This document shows positions 22,786 through 34,249 of a stretch of DNA of 64,000 nucleotides, one piece after another. Each line of letters starts with the position of its first letter. The first letter of the stretch is position 1. The stretch covers positions 32,748,728-32,812,727 of the forward strand of contig CM064580.1 of NCBI GenBank assembly GCA_032716605.1. Reading direction: 5' to 3'. The translations under genes and the position numbers were made by a program. The notes beneath the pieces are model-generated. The model was not told the DNA's origin and searched no databases. It saw nothing but the letters and a program-made list of their open reading frames with translations. Source of the DNA: Paralithodes platypus (Eukaryota > Arthropoda > Malacostraca > Decapoda > Lithodidae).

Positions 22786-22845
22786 TAAGATGTACATAAG
22801 GGGTACATCAGGTGTGTACTAAACATGAGGGAGAAGGAGATCCAG

Positions 22846-23220
22846 AAACAAATATATCTCTGTCTTCTACGGCTATTACAATACTCAATTTTCTTCAGAG
22901 CTTTCTCAGTGTATATCCCCTCCTTTACGGAGAGTAGGGGGCACCCACCTTTCAACACATTCCCACCCCTAATCTGTACATCTCCCTAACCCATTAGTGA
23001 ACCAAGAGTCCCAGTCTTTCTTTTACTCAAGAGGCAAGCTCTGGAACTCTTTCCCTCATCCTATGACTTAAACTGCTTCAAGCTCTGTGAGTCCAGACAT
23101 TTAGAATTAGGCCTAAACGTGCCTCGAATTTGGCTGTCTTTCACTCTTTACACTTTATTTCTTATTTTATTTATTAATTTATGTATTTATTTATATATTT
23201 TATTTATTTATTTATTTATA
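22846..23220 (+). mobile_element. 3' fragment of LINE family D
   Basis: Encodes a decayed version of the C-terminus of the LINE at 46-49 kb: SSELSQCISPPLRR near 22,890, and LWNSFPHPM near 23,040 against LWNSLPESV in the longer copy. It ends in AT-rich (TTTA)n repeats (23,160-23,220). 5'-truncated, plus strand. Confidence 0.6.
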
Positions 23221-25440
23221 ATTAGGGGTCCGAGCCCTAGCGGGGAACCCCTATTGTAAACATTCTTATTCTTCCAAATTATTTTTCCACGTCGGTTTTT
23301 ACGCAATAACTCCGGAACCGCTATTTGGATCGGGATCAAACTTTCACACAAGGTGCGGTTTCGTATTGGGCAACTTTCGTATGTTACACATCCAAAATGC
23401 CGGCCAAACAGGTCCGTGGCAGCCGTTTTCCCGAACAATTAAAAACTTAAATACCGTCTCTCCCACTCAAAGAAAATTATTGGGCTTTGGCATATAGACT
23501 CCACTACTAATGCTCCGCAAATGTTATGGAAAAGGTTTTCCTTTGCACATATTTTTTCGGCAATCTTGACAACAAAATCGAAATATACTTACAAATCCAT
23601 ATCTTGAAAGTTACACGGATGATCAAAGCCATGTTTGCGTAGTTGGGTGAGGCTCGCAATTCCAAACATTTTGGTACCAAAACAATAGAAATTGGTGGAA
23701 TAGTTTGGCGGCAGCATTGAAAACTGTCTATTCTGAAATTACTTTGATACCGTACTCGGTACCCACACAACGTTTTCAGCCTTCAGTCAAGGCTTCCCTG
23801 CATCCCCTAGTATTGCTTAATAATATTCCGATTCATCATTCAGATTCATAATTTTTTTTAAATTTAACTCTCTCAAAATAATTTGAGTCCTTACGAAATC
23901 CACCAATTATTAAACCAACCTACCTATACATACCTACCCTACCAATTAATAATGATAATTCAAATTTGTTTTTGGTGAATAGCAGAGTATTGGCTAAGGT
24001 TTTTAACAATTCCTTACTTTAATAACAATGATCTGGACCTTTAAAGTTTTGACAATTGCCTATGTGACTCGTATTTTAACCCTCCTCCCTCAACCCTAAC
24101 TTAAGCTGAAGTTGGTTCCCGTTTCCCTATTCCTTATTCGTAATAATAACATTTTAAAGTTATTAGAATGGATCTAATGATACCATTGGATATGTTAATG
24201 AATACTCTTTATAACGAGATGTATGCAGTATATTTGGTGCAAGTCAATGCATATACAGTAGATAATATAGCCTAGGGAGTGTTATTAGTTTATTACAGTA
24301 TTACATATAAGGATTAGGGAATAGGGGAAGGGGAACCAAATTCAGCCGGGTAGTTAGGGGGTCCCCCCCCGCCTTTTTTTTATTACCCAAAACACTTTTT
24401 ATTTATTTTTTATTTTTTTTTATACATAGAAGGCTGGCTATATATTCCCTCAACCTGTCTGTAAAAGTTGAATGCCGAAAATCGTTTCTAATTGCATTAT
24501 TTCGAGCTTTAAATAAAGCTTTCGCAGGCTGAATATGGGCCTAATATATATGTATACATTACTTTTTTGTATATAGGAATCATTACAAAATCAATTCATG
24601 TAATAGGACTAATATATATGTATCAATGACTAAAATGTAAATAGAAATAATTAAAAATACATTTCCTGTAATAGGACTAGAGTTATTCTACTGAAAAACA
24701 GTGTTTGAAGTTTGCGAGGCTATTTCTCAAAACGAAAATGTCAAAAAATTCCAACTCGGAAATACTTGTGATCGAAAAACAACTGGTCATACAGTAATGT
24801 ATCATATACCATTGGAAAACCCATAAAAAAACTCTATAAAGTAGTCTATGGGAATTATTTTAGCCACCCCTATTCATGCACAGCCCGTCTTCCCAAACAA
24901 ATTGAAAAATGTCAACCTAAAAATATATTAGGCTAAAAATATATCTAGATGAGATATACAAAAAAATGTAGACTAGATTGTAGAAACACCTTTTGTGAGT
25001 TGATTGAACACAAAAAGAAAGACAATACACTAGATTCTTGAGTTCTGAACCAAATTATTGTAGTGCAATTTGGTACAATTTTGACCCTAATTGTTTACAT
25101 ATATAACAAATTATAAAACTAATTTTCAACCTGATGGTACCAAACATTAGCTCTCATAGTCCTCTAAACGTATGCCAAATTTCATTTAAATCAGAGGAAG
25201 ATCACCGACACCCTGGGAGTGAAAGGCGAACGGTCCCCTGTGTTACCACAAAATATCGCTAGATCCTTTCTCAAAGTTGCTAGCATGTTGCTACATAGTC
25301 AAACAATGCTAGAATAATGCAGCAATCTTTAAAGAGTTTTGGTTTGTTTGTTTTGCAAATTTGACAATGTAATATGACTAAAATGTCTGAAATTTTCAAA
25401 TTATCCCTAGTAAATGTCTCTAGATATAAAAAAATAGCTG
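23221..25440. other. No recognised genes
   Basis: AT-rich sequence. 23,222-23,440 is GC-richer, with a 76-codon minus ORF (23,438-23,208) that matches nothing recognised. 24,360-24,420 holds C and T homopolymer runs. Nothing else of structure was seen. Confidence 0.4.
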
Positions 25441-25469
25441 TTAGATTGAAGTCAATACCCCTACAAGCT

Positions 25470-25532
25470 GGTACGTGTCATATTTGTAACATATTATGTG
25501 GTACCAACATTGTAAAATGCTAAATGCATGAA

Positions 25533-25582
<50 letters not shown>
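25470..25582 (+). mobile_element. LINE 3' UTR fragment with (ATT)n tail
   Basis: GTACGTGTCATATTTGTAAC and GTGGTACCAACATTGTAAAA match the 3' UTR of the minus LINE fragment at 14,346-14,640. It ends in about 15 ATT units (25,533-25,579), consistent with a LINE tail. Confidence 0.6.
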
Positions 25583-25583
<1 letters not shown>

Positions 25584-25747
25584 AGCGGTACAACTGGCAA
25601 CGCTGCAACCACCACCTCCCCCTCCGAAGGGGAGGGGATGTACGCAGCCACATACCTTACCCTCTACGCATGCGCGAAAATGTAAGCCTCCCTTGGCCCC
25701 GCCCCCCATTTCTCGCGTTTAAATATACCCTTCAAACCGTTACTGGC

Positions 25748-25830
25748 AGCTCCATCTGTAGCTCGGTCGGTAGAGCTCTCGCCCGGCACCTAGAATTCCA
25801 GTGTTCGATCCCACTTGAAACTGAGTGTAT
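25748..25830 (+). repeat. tRNA-derived segment (SINE head)
   Basis: Contains an A-box TAGCTCGGTCGGTAGAG and a B-box GTTCGATCCCA with near-tRNA spacing. The 5' and 3' seven-base segments do not pair as an acceptor stem, so it is a tRNA-derived repeat or pseudogene rather than a functional tRNA. Confidence 0.5.
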
Positions 25831-25851
25831 TTTTATATTTTTATTTTGTTA

Positions 25852-25915
25852 TTTGTTATATTATATTATATTATATTATATTATATTATATTAGGGTTAG
25901 GTTAGGTTAGGTTAA
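25852..25915. repeat. ATATT array joined to TTAGG repeats
   Basis: TATAT/TATTA pentamers run to about 25,890. They are followed by TTAGGGTTAGGTTAGGTTAG (25,891-25,910). A second short run, GGTTAGGTTAGGTTAG, is at 26,281-26,296. Confidence 0.8.
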
Positions 25916-26412
25916 TCTAATCTAATATAATATTTGTACATTTTGGGCAGTGGGCGGGGCCGGGGGTAAGGTATGTGGCTGCGTACAGACCCTCCCCTCC
26001 GAAGACTGTTACCCCCTTCCATATAGGAGATACATAGCTTTATATTGCGTGTATTGATCACTTTCATGCTATTATGTTTACAAGCAGAAGCAGCAGGAGA
26101 CTTATGTGAAGAGTGAACACTAATAACTAGGCCATAAACAGTAAATAAGACGGAAATGATAGGGTAAATATGGGGGTTACCATACGAGAGAGAGAGAGGG
26201 GGTGAGGACGGTGACCAGTCAACTCAACCAGCAGACCATTTCAACCAGTGGCTCTAAACCAGTACCAAATCAACCAATACGGTTAGGTTAGGTTAGTACT
26301 ATAATTTGGCACTGGTTTGGTTGGTCTGGGTTAATTTGGCACTGGTTGAGAGCTACTGGTTGAAATGGTCTACTGTTTGAGATGACATGGAACCGGTGAG
26401 GACAGTCTAGAG

Positions 26413-26845
26413 CAGTGGTTCTTAAAGTTTTTCAGCCCCGATACCCCAAAGTTCAACTCCAAGTCAACCTGATACCCCCTCTCCAATATTAGCCTACTAC
26501 TCCCGACTTTTAACTTTTAATTTCCTGTAAACAAGAGAAAACAGGACGGCTATGAACAAACAGCTGAATTCTATGGAATCTTTTATTTTTATTTTCAGTA
26601 AATAAATGAATAAAGTATTATTCTTACACAAAATATTTCCTCACTGACTGTTTCCTCCCACTCCCTCACACCCACATGTCGTTGCCAGTTAGTCACTCCC
26701 TACTCGTAGTTGCCAGTTAGTCATAGTCACCATTCAGTGCACGAAATAATTAATTTATTATTTTCCAGGATGCCTTTTTGGATACCCCCAAGAACCGGTT
26801 TCGATACCCCCTGGGGGTATTGAGGCACTACTTTAAGAACACCTG
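26413..26845. mobile_element. hAT-like MITE with GTCTAGAG duplication
   Basis: 433 bp with inverted ends CAGTGGTTCTTAAAGT and, reversed at the right, CAGGTGTTCTTAAAGT. The 8-bp duplication GTCTAGAG is perfect (26,405-26,412 and 26,846-26,853). Contains GATACCCC-type inverted subterminal blocks. No transposase. Confidence 0.85.
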
Positions 26846-26984
26846 GTCTAGAGGCGTGGTAATTTCGGCCTTATGGACTCGTGGTATACTGAAAGTGATA
26901 TGGTGGTGGAGTATGAGTCTCTCTCTCTCTCTCTCTTTGTTTAGTGTGTTGTCGTTTCGATAGCTCTCTCTCTCTCTCATGTTT

Positions 26985-27715
26985 GTTTGCACACCGGTAC
27001 AAATGAGGCAGATCCCTTACACATGCAACCAAGATGAAAATGGGAGCCTGCAAAGAGACAAGTGGCCCACACAAGGCAGAACCCTTTCACACCCAACCCA
27101 TCTTATCCATATCCCTATCTGATTGTATCTTGAAGCTTTCTATTGTTCTTGATACCACTATAGCACTCGTTAGCCTATTTCACATATCTACAACTCTGTT
27201 AGGAGAGGCAGATCCCATACACAGCCAATCTCTCTCTTTCTCTAATTTACACATCGGTATACAAATGAGGCAGATCCTTTACACATGCAACCAAGATGAA
27301 AATGGGAGCCTGTAGAGAGCCAGTGGGCCACACAAGGCAGATCCCTTTCACACCCAACCCATACCATACACATATATTACTTACACTACTTACTATACAC
27401 CAATGTTATCATATACCTGCAACCAAGATATAATTTTAAGAAATAGGAACTTAAGAAAATGGGAGTCAGCAGAGAGCCAATTGGCCCATACAAAACAGAT
27501 CCCTTTCACACCCAACCCATCTTATAAACTCTTCCTCTCTCTCTCTCTCACACAAATGAGAACAGAAGTAAACAGGAGTCTACAGAGAAATGATAGGCCC
27601 ACACACGGCAGATCCCTTTCACACGCAACCCATCCCGCTCGCTCTGGCTCTGTCTTCCTTATATTTACATCCTATTCTCTATCGCCATGCTCTCTCTCTC
27701 TCTCCCTCTCTCTTG
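26985..27715 (-). repeat. Cluster of truncated CR1 3' ends, part 1
   Basis: Several units in the same orientation, each with parts of GAGGCAGATCCCTTACACAT, AAAATGGGAGCCTGCA and AAGTGGCCCACACAAGGCAG, and ending in CTCTCT runs. They correspond to the 3' end of the minus-strand CR1 LINE at 34-38 kb (antisense CCTATTTCACATATCTACAA is its C-terminal/3' region). Units start near 26,990, 27,240, 27,400 and 27,550. Confidence 0.6.
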
Positions 27716-29905
27716 CAGTGCAAGACTGCATACCATCGAAAATACGGCGTCCAGGCCATAATGATAAGCCCAAATGGTGGAATAAAGATATTTCAGACTG
27801 TCTGCTTGCTAAAAAATTTGCTATTGATAGATTAAAATCCTCACAAAATGACGAAGAACGGGTGAAATTTGTAGAGCTACGACGCAAAGCTAAAAAGTTA
27901 ATTAAGCAAAGTAAAAAGACCCTCGAGTTACATGTTGCGAATCAAAGTAAAACAAACCCGAAAGAATTCTATAGTTATATCAGAAAGAAAAAAGTAGTTA
28001 CTTCAACTGTTGGTCGATGAAAATGGAGAATACACCAAAGACGAAGTACAAATTAGTAATGCCCTCACTACCTTCTTTGCATCAGTTTTTACAACCGAAG
28101 ACCTCAGTGATATCCCTACACCATCGCCGATTCAGATTGATAATTCAGATGTTCTAAGCAATATCACCGTTACAGAGAGAGAAGTATTGAATTGTTTAGA
28201 TAAACTCAAGGTAAATAAAATGCCTGGACCTGATACAATCTCACCTAGAGTTCTAAAGGAAGCTAAGGATGAGCCCTCCAAACCACTGACATTGCTATTC
28301 AATGAATCCTTGCAGTCTGGGACTATGCCTGATCAGTGGAAGCTAGCCAACGTAACACCACCGATATTCAAAAAAGGCAGCAAATCCCTACCCAGTAACT
28401 ATCGTCCAATTATCTTAACCTCAATTGTATGTAAAATGCTAGAAACGGTCATAAGAGACAGACTCGTAAATCACTTAGAGGCAAATAACTTACTTAAGAT
28501 ACTCAACACGGCTTTCGTAAAAAACGTTCCTGTTTAACAAACCTCTTAGACTTCTTCCACGATATCCTCAACCTCTACGATGAGAGTAAAGCTGTAGATA
28601 TTATATACCTTGATTTTCATAAGGCCTTTGACAAAGTTCCCCACAAACGTTTACTGCTAAAACTAAAAGCGCATGGAATACAAGACGGTGTGTTGAAATG
28701 GATAGAAAATTGGCTCAGCGACAGAAAGCAAAGAGTAGTCATAAACGGTAAGGCATCTAAATGGACCAATGTAAGTAGCGGGGTACCCCAGGGATCGGTA
28801 CTAGGACCAATTCTCTTTCTAATTTACATCAACGACATAGATGAGGGTCTCACCTGTACAATCTCAAAATGTGCTGACGATACAAAAATTGAAAATAGTG
28901 TACTCTCAAAAGAACAAGTTGACGATATGCAACACAATCTAGATAAATTGTCAAGTTGGGCCCAAATTTGGCAAATGAGTTTCAATGCGGATAAATGTAA
29001 AGTACTACATATCGGATACATAAATGAGAAAGCAAACTATTCGATGAATGGCACTCAGCTTAAGAATGTAAACAAATAAACCGATCTGGGAGTAACAATA
29101 TCGAGTAACCTAAAACCGAGTCAACAATGTGCAGAAGTTGTTAAGAAGGCAAACAAAATAATTGGCTTTATAGGCAGGTCATTTGAGCATAAATCCAAAG
29201 AAGTTATCCTAACCCTTTACAATTCCTTAGTCCGCCCTCTTCTGGAATACTGCGTTCAATCCTGGTGCCCTTATTACCAAAAAGATATAAACAAGCTAGA
29301 ACGAGTTCAACGTAGAGTTACCAAAATGATACCTAGCCTAAAGAACAAACCATACGAAGAGCGTCTTAGAGAATTAAATCTATTTCCTTTAACCCAGCGC
29401 AGATTAAGAGGTGACTTAATTCAAGTGTTCAAAATCATCAAAGGCATCGACAATATGAACTGTAGTATGTACTTCACTATCGACCAATCTAATTACACGC
29501 CGGGAAATGGTTGCAAAATTATTGGTAAATCTTTTAACTCACACGAATCTAAGAATTTCTTCTTCAATCGAGTTGTCAACTTGTGGAATGGGCTTCCCCG
29601 AGACGTTATAGACTGCAGCACCGTTGATTCATTTAAACTCCGCTTAGACAAATATCTCGCATCAAACCCGCGACTGACTGCGTTTGTAAATTAATAACTT
29701 TATTTTATCCCCCCCTCAGTTACTAACCCATCTGTCCCCTACTAACTTCCTAATCCTGCCACGGACATTAGTTCTAGGGCAGTAGCTCCCTCTCCAATGT
29801 TCCCTTACCCACTCTAAACCACTGTTTGGACACTTGATCCTCAGTGTTTTGGAGGACAAGCACCCTAGAAGGGTCACTAGACCTGTTGTTGCTTGATTTC
29901 CTTTG
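27716..29905 (+). mobile_element. CR1-like LINE family E, copy 1 (5'-truncated)
   Basis: Plus-strand LINE lacking its endonuclease and starting in the connector region (KPKWWNKDISDCLLAKKFA). The tail after the stop at 29,692 ends in CTTTGTACT, which the second copy repeats in tandem. It lies within CTCTCT repeats of the CR1 3'-end cluster. Near-identical to copy 2 (30,257-32,950), with independent lesions. Confidence 0.78.
27724..29694 (+). pseudogene. Family E copy 1 reverse transcriptase (broken)
   Basis: RT blocks: NKMPGPDTISPRVLKEAKDE near 28,215; SNYRPIILTSIVCKMLE near 28,395; SSGVPQGSVLGPILF near 28,780. The catalytic box reads CADDTKIE where copy 2 has FADDTKIA. The C-terminal region (EERLRELNLFPLTQRRLRGD and VVNLWNGLPRDV) ends at 29,694. 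Breaks: a frameshift near 28,013 where copy 2 has several extra bases, about 3 extra bases near 28,360 that keep the frame, a 1-base loss near 28,497, and a stop near 29,080. Confidence 0.8.
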
Positions 29906-30256
29906 TACTCTCACACACAAATGAGAACCCAAGAAAACAGGAAAAAAAAAGAAAAAAAAGAAAACAGGAGTCTGCAGAGAGCCGATTGGCCCACACACGG
30001 CAGATCCCTTTCACATCCAACCCATCTCGTCCTATCATATTTGATGTTGAAGCTCTATTGTTATTCATCCCACTATAGCACTCGGTAGCCTATTCCACAT
30101 ATCTACAACTATTACGAAACGAATAGAGGCAGATCCCTTACACAGCCAATCTCTTTCTGGCTCTTGTTTGTTTGCACACCTGTACAAATTAGGAAAATCC
30201 CTTACACATGCAACCAAGATGAAAATGGGAGTCAGCAGAGTCAAGTGGCCCACACA
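29906..30256 (-). repeat. Cluster of truncated CR1 3' ends, part 2
   Basis: Contains ACACACAAATGAGAAC, GAGCCGATTGGCCCACACAC and GGTAGCCTATTCCACATATC, all in the same orientation as part 1. A second unit starts near 30,165 and is cut by family E copy 2 at GTGGCCCACACAAG. Confidence 0.6.
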
Positions 30257-32669
30257 AGAAAGAAAAAAGTAGTTACTTCAACTGTTGGACCGTTAGTCGA
30301 TGAAAATGGAGAATACACCAAAGACGAAGTTCAAATGAGTAATGCCCTCAATACCTTCTTTGCATCAGTTTTTACAACGGAAGACCTCAGTGATATCCCT
30401 ACACCAGGGGTTCCCAACCTTTTTGTTCCTCTGTACCACTTGGTCATTCTGATAGGTACCCATGTACCCCTAACAATTTAGGATAAACATGGATAAAATT
30501 ATGTAAATTTTATATTATTTTATTATGAAATATGTATGTGTAGACTGCATAGGGATCTTAGTATTGATATTATCAATAAAATTAACTCGGTGACTATAAA
30601 ATATTTTGATCTGTCACATAGGCCTACTCGGACATTATCGGGCGGTACTGCAGCTGTCTCGAGTTGGTATACATACCTGATTGTTTCATGTCCAATACAG
30701 ATGGTGGGCCGCAGGGAGTCACATAATAGTGAAAACAATTGAATAGTCACCTCACTGATATAATTTTAAAGGAAGGATATAGTATCCGGGTGTATGGTCC
30801 GACGGTCGTCATGTTTACATAGGTCGATCGCTCGCAGTCCCCCCTTCAACCTAATATTGTATCCCACGGCAATCAAAATCGACGCAATCAAAATAGACGG
30901 GAACATGATTGCGAGCGTCCACGTAGTGTAAGGCGGGTGATCCACCCGGTGACTACATTCTTGCCAATTTTAATATAAGTTTTGCTTACTGAAATGAAGA
31001 AATTGATAAAAACACAACTTTGTGCAATCAGCCTGTATATTAAAACACCATGTTTTGTACACTATGGTTATTCTCTCAGACCCACTGAGAAGTGCAAATG
31101 TACCCCTGGGGGTACATGTACCCCAGGTTGGGAACCCTTGCCCTACACCATCGCCGATTCAGATTGATAATTCAGATGTTCTAAAGCAATATCACCGTTA
31201 CAGAGAGAAGTATTGAATTGTTTAGATAAACTCAAGGTAAATAAAATGCCTGGACCTGATAAAATCTCACCTAGAGTCCTAAAGGAAGCTAAGGATGAGC
31301 TCTCCAAACCATTGACATTGCTATTTAATGAATCCTTGCAGTCTGGAAATATGCCTGATAAGGGGAAGCTAGCCAACGTAACACCGATATTCAAAAAAGG
31401 CACAAAATCCCTACCCAGTAACTATCGTCCAATTAGCTTAACCTCAGTTGTATGTAAAATGTTAGAAACACTCATAAGAGACAGACTCGTAAATCACTTA
31501 GAGGAAAATAACATACTTAAAGATACTCAACACGGCTTTCGTAAAAAACGTTCCTGTTTAACAAACCTCTTAGACTTCTTCCACGATATCCTCAACCTCT
31601 ACGATGAGAGTAAAGCTGTAGATATTATATACCTTGATTTTCAAAAGGCCTTTGACAAAGTTCCCCACAAACGTTTACTGCTAAAACTAAAAGCGCATGG
31701 AATACAAGACGGTGTGTTGAAATGGATAGAAAATTGGCTCAGCGACAGAAAGCAAAGAGTAGTCATAAACGGTAAGGCATCTAAATGGACCAATGTAAGT
31801 AGCGGGGTACCCCAGGGATCGGTACTAGGACCAATTCTCTTTCTAATTTACATCAACGACATAGATGAGGGTCTCACCTGTACAATCTCAAAATTTGCTG
31901 ACGATACAAAAATTGCAAATAGCGTACTCTCAAAAGAACAAGTTGGCGATATGCAACACAATCTAGATAAGTTGTCATGTTGGGCCCAAATTTGGCAAAT
32001 GAGTTTCAATGCGGATAAATGTAAAGTACTATATATCGGATACCAAAATGAGAAAGCCAACTATTTGATGAATGGCAATCAGCTTAGAATGTAAACAGAG
32101 AAACCGATCTGGGAGTAACAATATCGAGTAACCTAAAACCGAGTCAACAATGTTCAGAAGTTGTTAAGAAGGCAAACAAAATAATTGGCTTTATAGGCAG
32201 GTCATTTGAGCATAAATCCAAAGACGTTATCCTAACCCTTTACAATTCCTTAGTCCGCCCTCTTCTGGAATACTGCGTTCAATCCTGGTGCCCTTATTAC
32301 CAAAAAGATATAGACAAGCTAGAACGACTTCAACGTAGAGTTACCAAAATGATACCTAGCCTAAAGAACAAACCATACGAGGAGCGTCTTAGAGAATTAA
32401 ATCTATTTCCTTTAACCCAGCGCAGATTAAGAGGCGACTTAATTCAAGTGTTCAAAATCATCAAAGGCATCGACAATATGAACTGTAGTAAGTACTTCAC
32501 TATCGACCAATCTAATTACACACGGAGAAACGGTTGCAAAATTATTGGTAAATCTTTTAACTCACACGAAGCTAAGAATTCCTTCTTCAATCGAGTTGTC
32601 AACTTATGGAATGGGCTTCCCCGAGATGTCATAGACTGCAGCACCGTTGATTCATTTAAACTTCGCTAG
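30257..32669 (+). pseudogene. Family E copy 2 reverse transcriptase (broken)
   Basis: The connector (GPLVDENGEYTKDEVQMSNA) is split from the RT by the hAT element. The RT runs from 31,207 to 32,094 in one frame: NYRPISLTSVVCKMLETLIR, DIIYLDFQKAFDKVPHKRLL and VPQGSVLGPILFLIYINDI, then an intact FADDTKIANS box near 31,895. A frameshift near 32,090 (QLRM then a stop) separates the thumb and C-terminus, which resume at 32,100-32,669. Relative to copy 1, a 1-base loss near 32,668 truncates the end. Confidence 0.8.
30405..31140. mobile_element. hAT-like MITE inside family E copy 2
   Basis: 736 bp with inverted ends CAGGGGTTCCCAACCT and, reversed, CAAGGGTTCCCAACCT. The 8-bp duplication CCCTACAC is perfect (30,397-30,404 and 31,141-31,148). 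Copy 1 of the LINE has the uninterrupted CCCTACACCATCGCC at about 28,106-28,120, giving a clean empty site. GTACCCATGTACCCC-type subterminal repeats; no transposase. Confidence 0.92.
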
Positions 32670-32950
32670 ACAAATATCTCGCATCAAACCCGCGACTGAC
32701 TGCGTTTGTAAATGAATAAATTTATTTTATCCTTCCCTCAGTTACTAACCCATCTGGCCCCTACTAACTTCTTAATCCTGCCACAGACATTAGTTCCAGG
32801 CAGTAGTTCCCTTTCCAATGTTCCCTTACCCACTCTAAACCACTGTTTGGACACTTGATCCTCAGTGTTTTGGAGGACAAGCAGCCTAGAAGGGTCACTA
32901 GACCTGTTGTTGCTTGATTTCCTTTGTACTCCTTTGTACTACTCCTTTGT

Positions 32951-34140
32951 ACAAGGCAGATCCCATTCACACCTAACTCATCTCATAAGCTTTATATGTT
33001 ATATACACTACTTACCAGCCTATACACCAATGTTATCATATACCTGCAACCAAGATATAACTGTAGAAAATAGGAACATAAGAAAATGGGAGTCAGCAGA
33101 GATCCAATTGGCCCACATATCTACAACGCTGTTATCAAATGATTAGAGGCAAATCCCTTACACAGCCAATCACTCTCTCTTTTGCGCTTGTTTGTTTGCA
33201 CCCCTGTACAAATTAGGCAGCGCTCTCTCTCTCTCTCTCATTTATCGCTGTCTTCCTTACGATTACAACATCCTAGGCTCTCTCTCTCTCTCTAACAAAT
33301 GAGAACATAGGAAAACGGGGGTCTGCAGAGAGCCGATTAGCCCACACACGGAAGATCCATTTCACACCCAACCTATCCCGCGCGCTCTCTCTCTCTCTCA
33401 TTTATCGCTGTCTTCCTTACGTTTACGACATTCTATTCTCTCTCGCCATGCTTCTCTTTCTCTCTCTCTTTCTTTAACAAATGAGAACATAAGAAAAATT
33501 AGGAAACGGGAGCCTGCAGAGAGCCGATTGGCCCACACATGGCAGATCCCTTTCACACGCAGCCCATCTCGTCCTATCTAATTTTATGTTGGAACCCTAT
33601 TGTTCTTGATCCCTCTATAACATTCGATAGCCTATTCCACATATCTATAACTCTGTTACTAAACAAATAGAGGCAGATCCCTAGCACAGCCAGCCTATCC
33701 CTCTTGTTTGTTTGCACACCGGTACAAATGAGGCAGATCCCTTACACATGCAATTTGGGAATCTGCAGAGAAACAAGTGGCCCACAAAAGGCAGATCCCT
33801 TTCACACCCAACCCATCTCGTCCATATTTTATCTTGAAGCGCTTTATTGTTCTTGATCCCATTGTAGCACTCGGTAGCCTATTTCAAATATCTACAACTC
33901 TGTTATGAGAGGCAGATTCCTTACATAGCCAATCTCTCTCTCTCTCTCTGTCTGCTTCTATGTCTGTCTGTTTGGAGGCTCTGCGAGATTCCTGAGAATA
34001 AGAACATAAGAACATATGAATATGGGAGTCTGCAGAAAGCCGATTGGCCTAAGCAAGGCAGATCCCTGTCCCACAAAACCCCAATTCAATTACAAAGCCC
34101 AATTATTGGCTCAACACTCTAATACCCTGAGGATCATCTT
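32951..34140 (-). repeat. Cluster of truncated CR1 3' ends, part 3
   Basis: At least six partial units starting near 33,030, 33,290, 33,480, 33,710 and 33,990, separated by CT-rich runs. They share AACATAAGAAAA, GGGGTCTGCAGAGAGCCGAT and GGCAGATCCCTTTCACACCC. AAGAACATAAGAACATA (34,002 onward) looks like a CR1 3' terminal microsatellite read in reverse. Confidence 0.6.
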
Positions 34141-34249
34141 ACCAAAATGGTTAGAGATTAACGCAGGATTATGGGGGTCTGCAGAGCACTGATTGGCCCA
34201 ACCCGGCTGATCCCCCTTCACACCCAACCCTTCTCGTCCATATGCTTAT

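Larger units (their letters stand above)
25612..26012. mobile_element. Foldback repeat enclosing a tRNA-like SINE head
   Basis: Inverted arms share GTACGCAGCCACATACCTTA: direct near 25,638 and reversed at about 25,967-25,987. CCGAAGGGGAGGGG-type and GGCCCCGCCC-type blocks extend both arms. Between them lie a tRNA-like segment (25,748-25,830), an ATATT-type repeat and a TTAGG run. No ORF of note. Superfamily not assigned. Confidence 0.6.
30257..32950 (+). mobile_element. CR1-like LINE family E, copy 2, with hAT insertion
   Basis: Inserted within a CR1 3'-end unit: left flank GTGGCCCACACAAG, right flank ACAAGGCAGATCC, so ACAAG may be the duplication. The 3' end has a tandem tail of TTTGTACT units (32,922-32,950). 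It is interrupted at 30,405-31,140 by a hAT-like MITE. Confidence 0.78.

Noticed and set aside
23208..23438. 76-codon minus-strand ORF in a GC-richer block
   Set aside because: No recognisable domain, no supporting splice or promoter signal, and length within chance expectation.
25748..25830. Possible functional tRNA gene
   Set aside because: A and B boxes are present, but the outer seven bases on each side do not pair and it is embedded in a repeat; treated as a tRNA-derived SINE head.
26985..34140. Regularly recurring units suggestive of a CRISPR-like or satellite array
   Set aside because: Unit lengths vary, no uniform spacers exist, and the units match the 3' end of a CR1 LINE.
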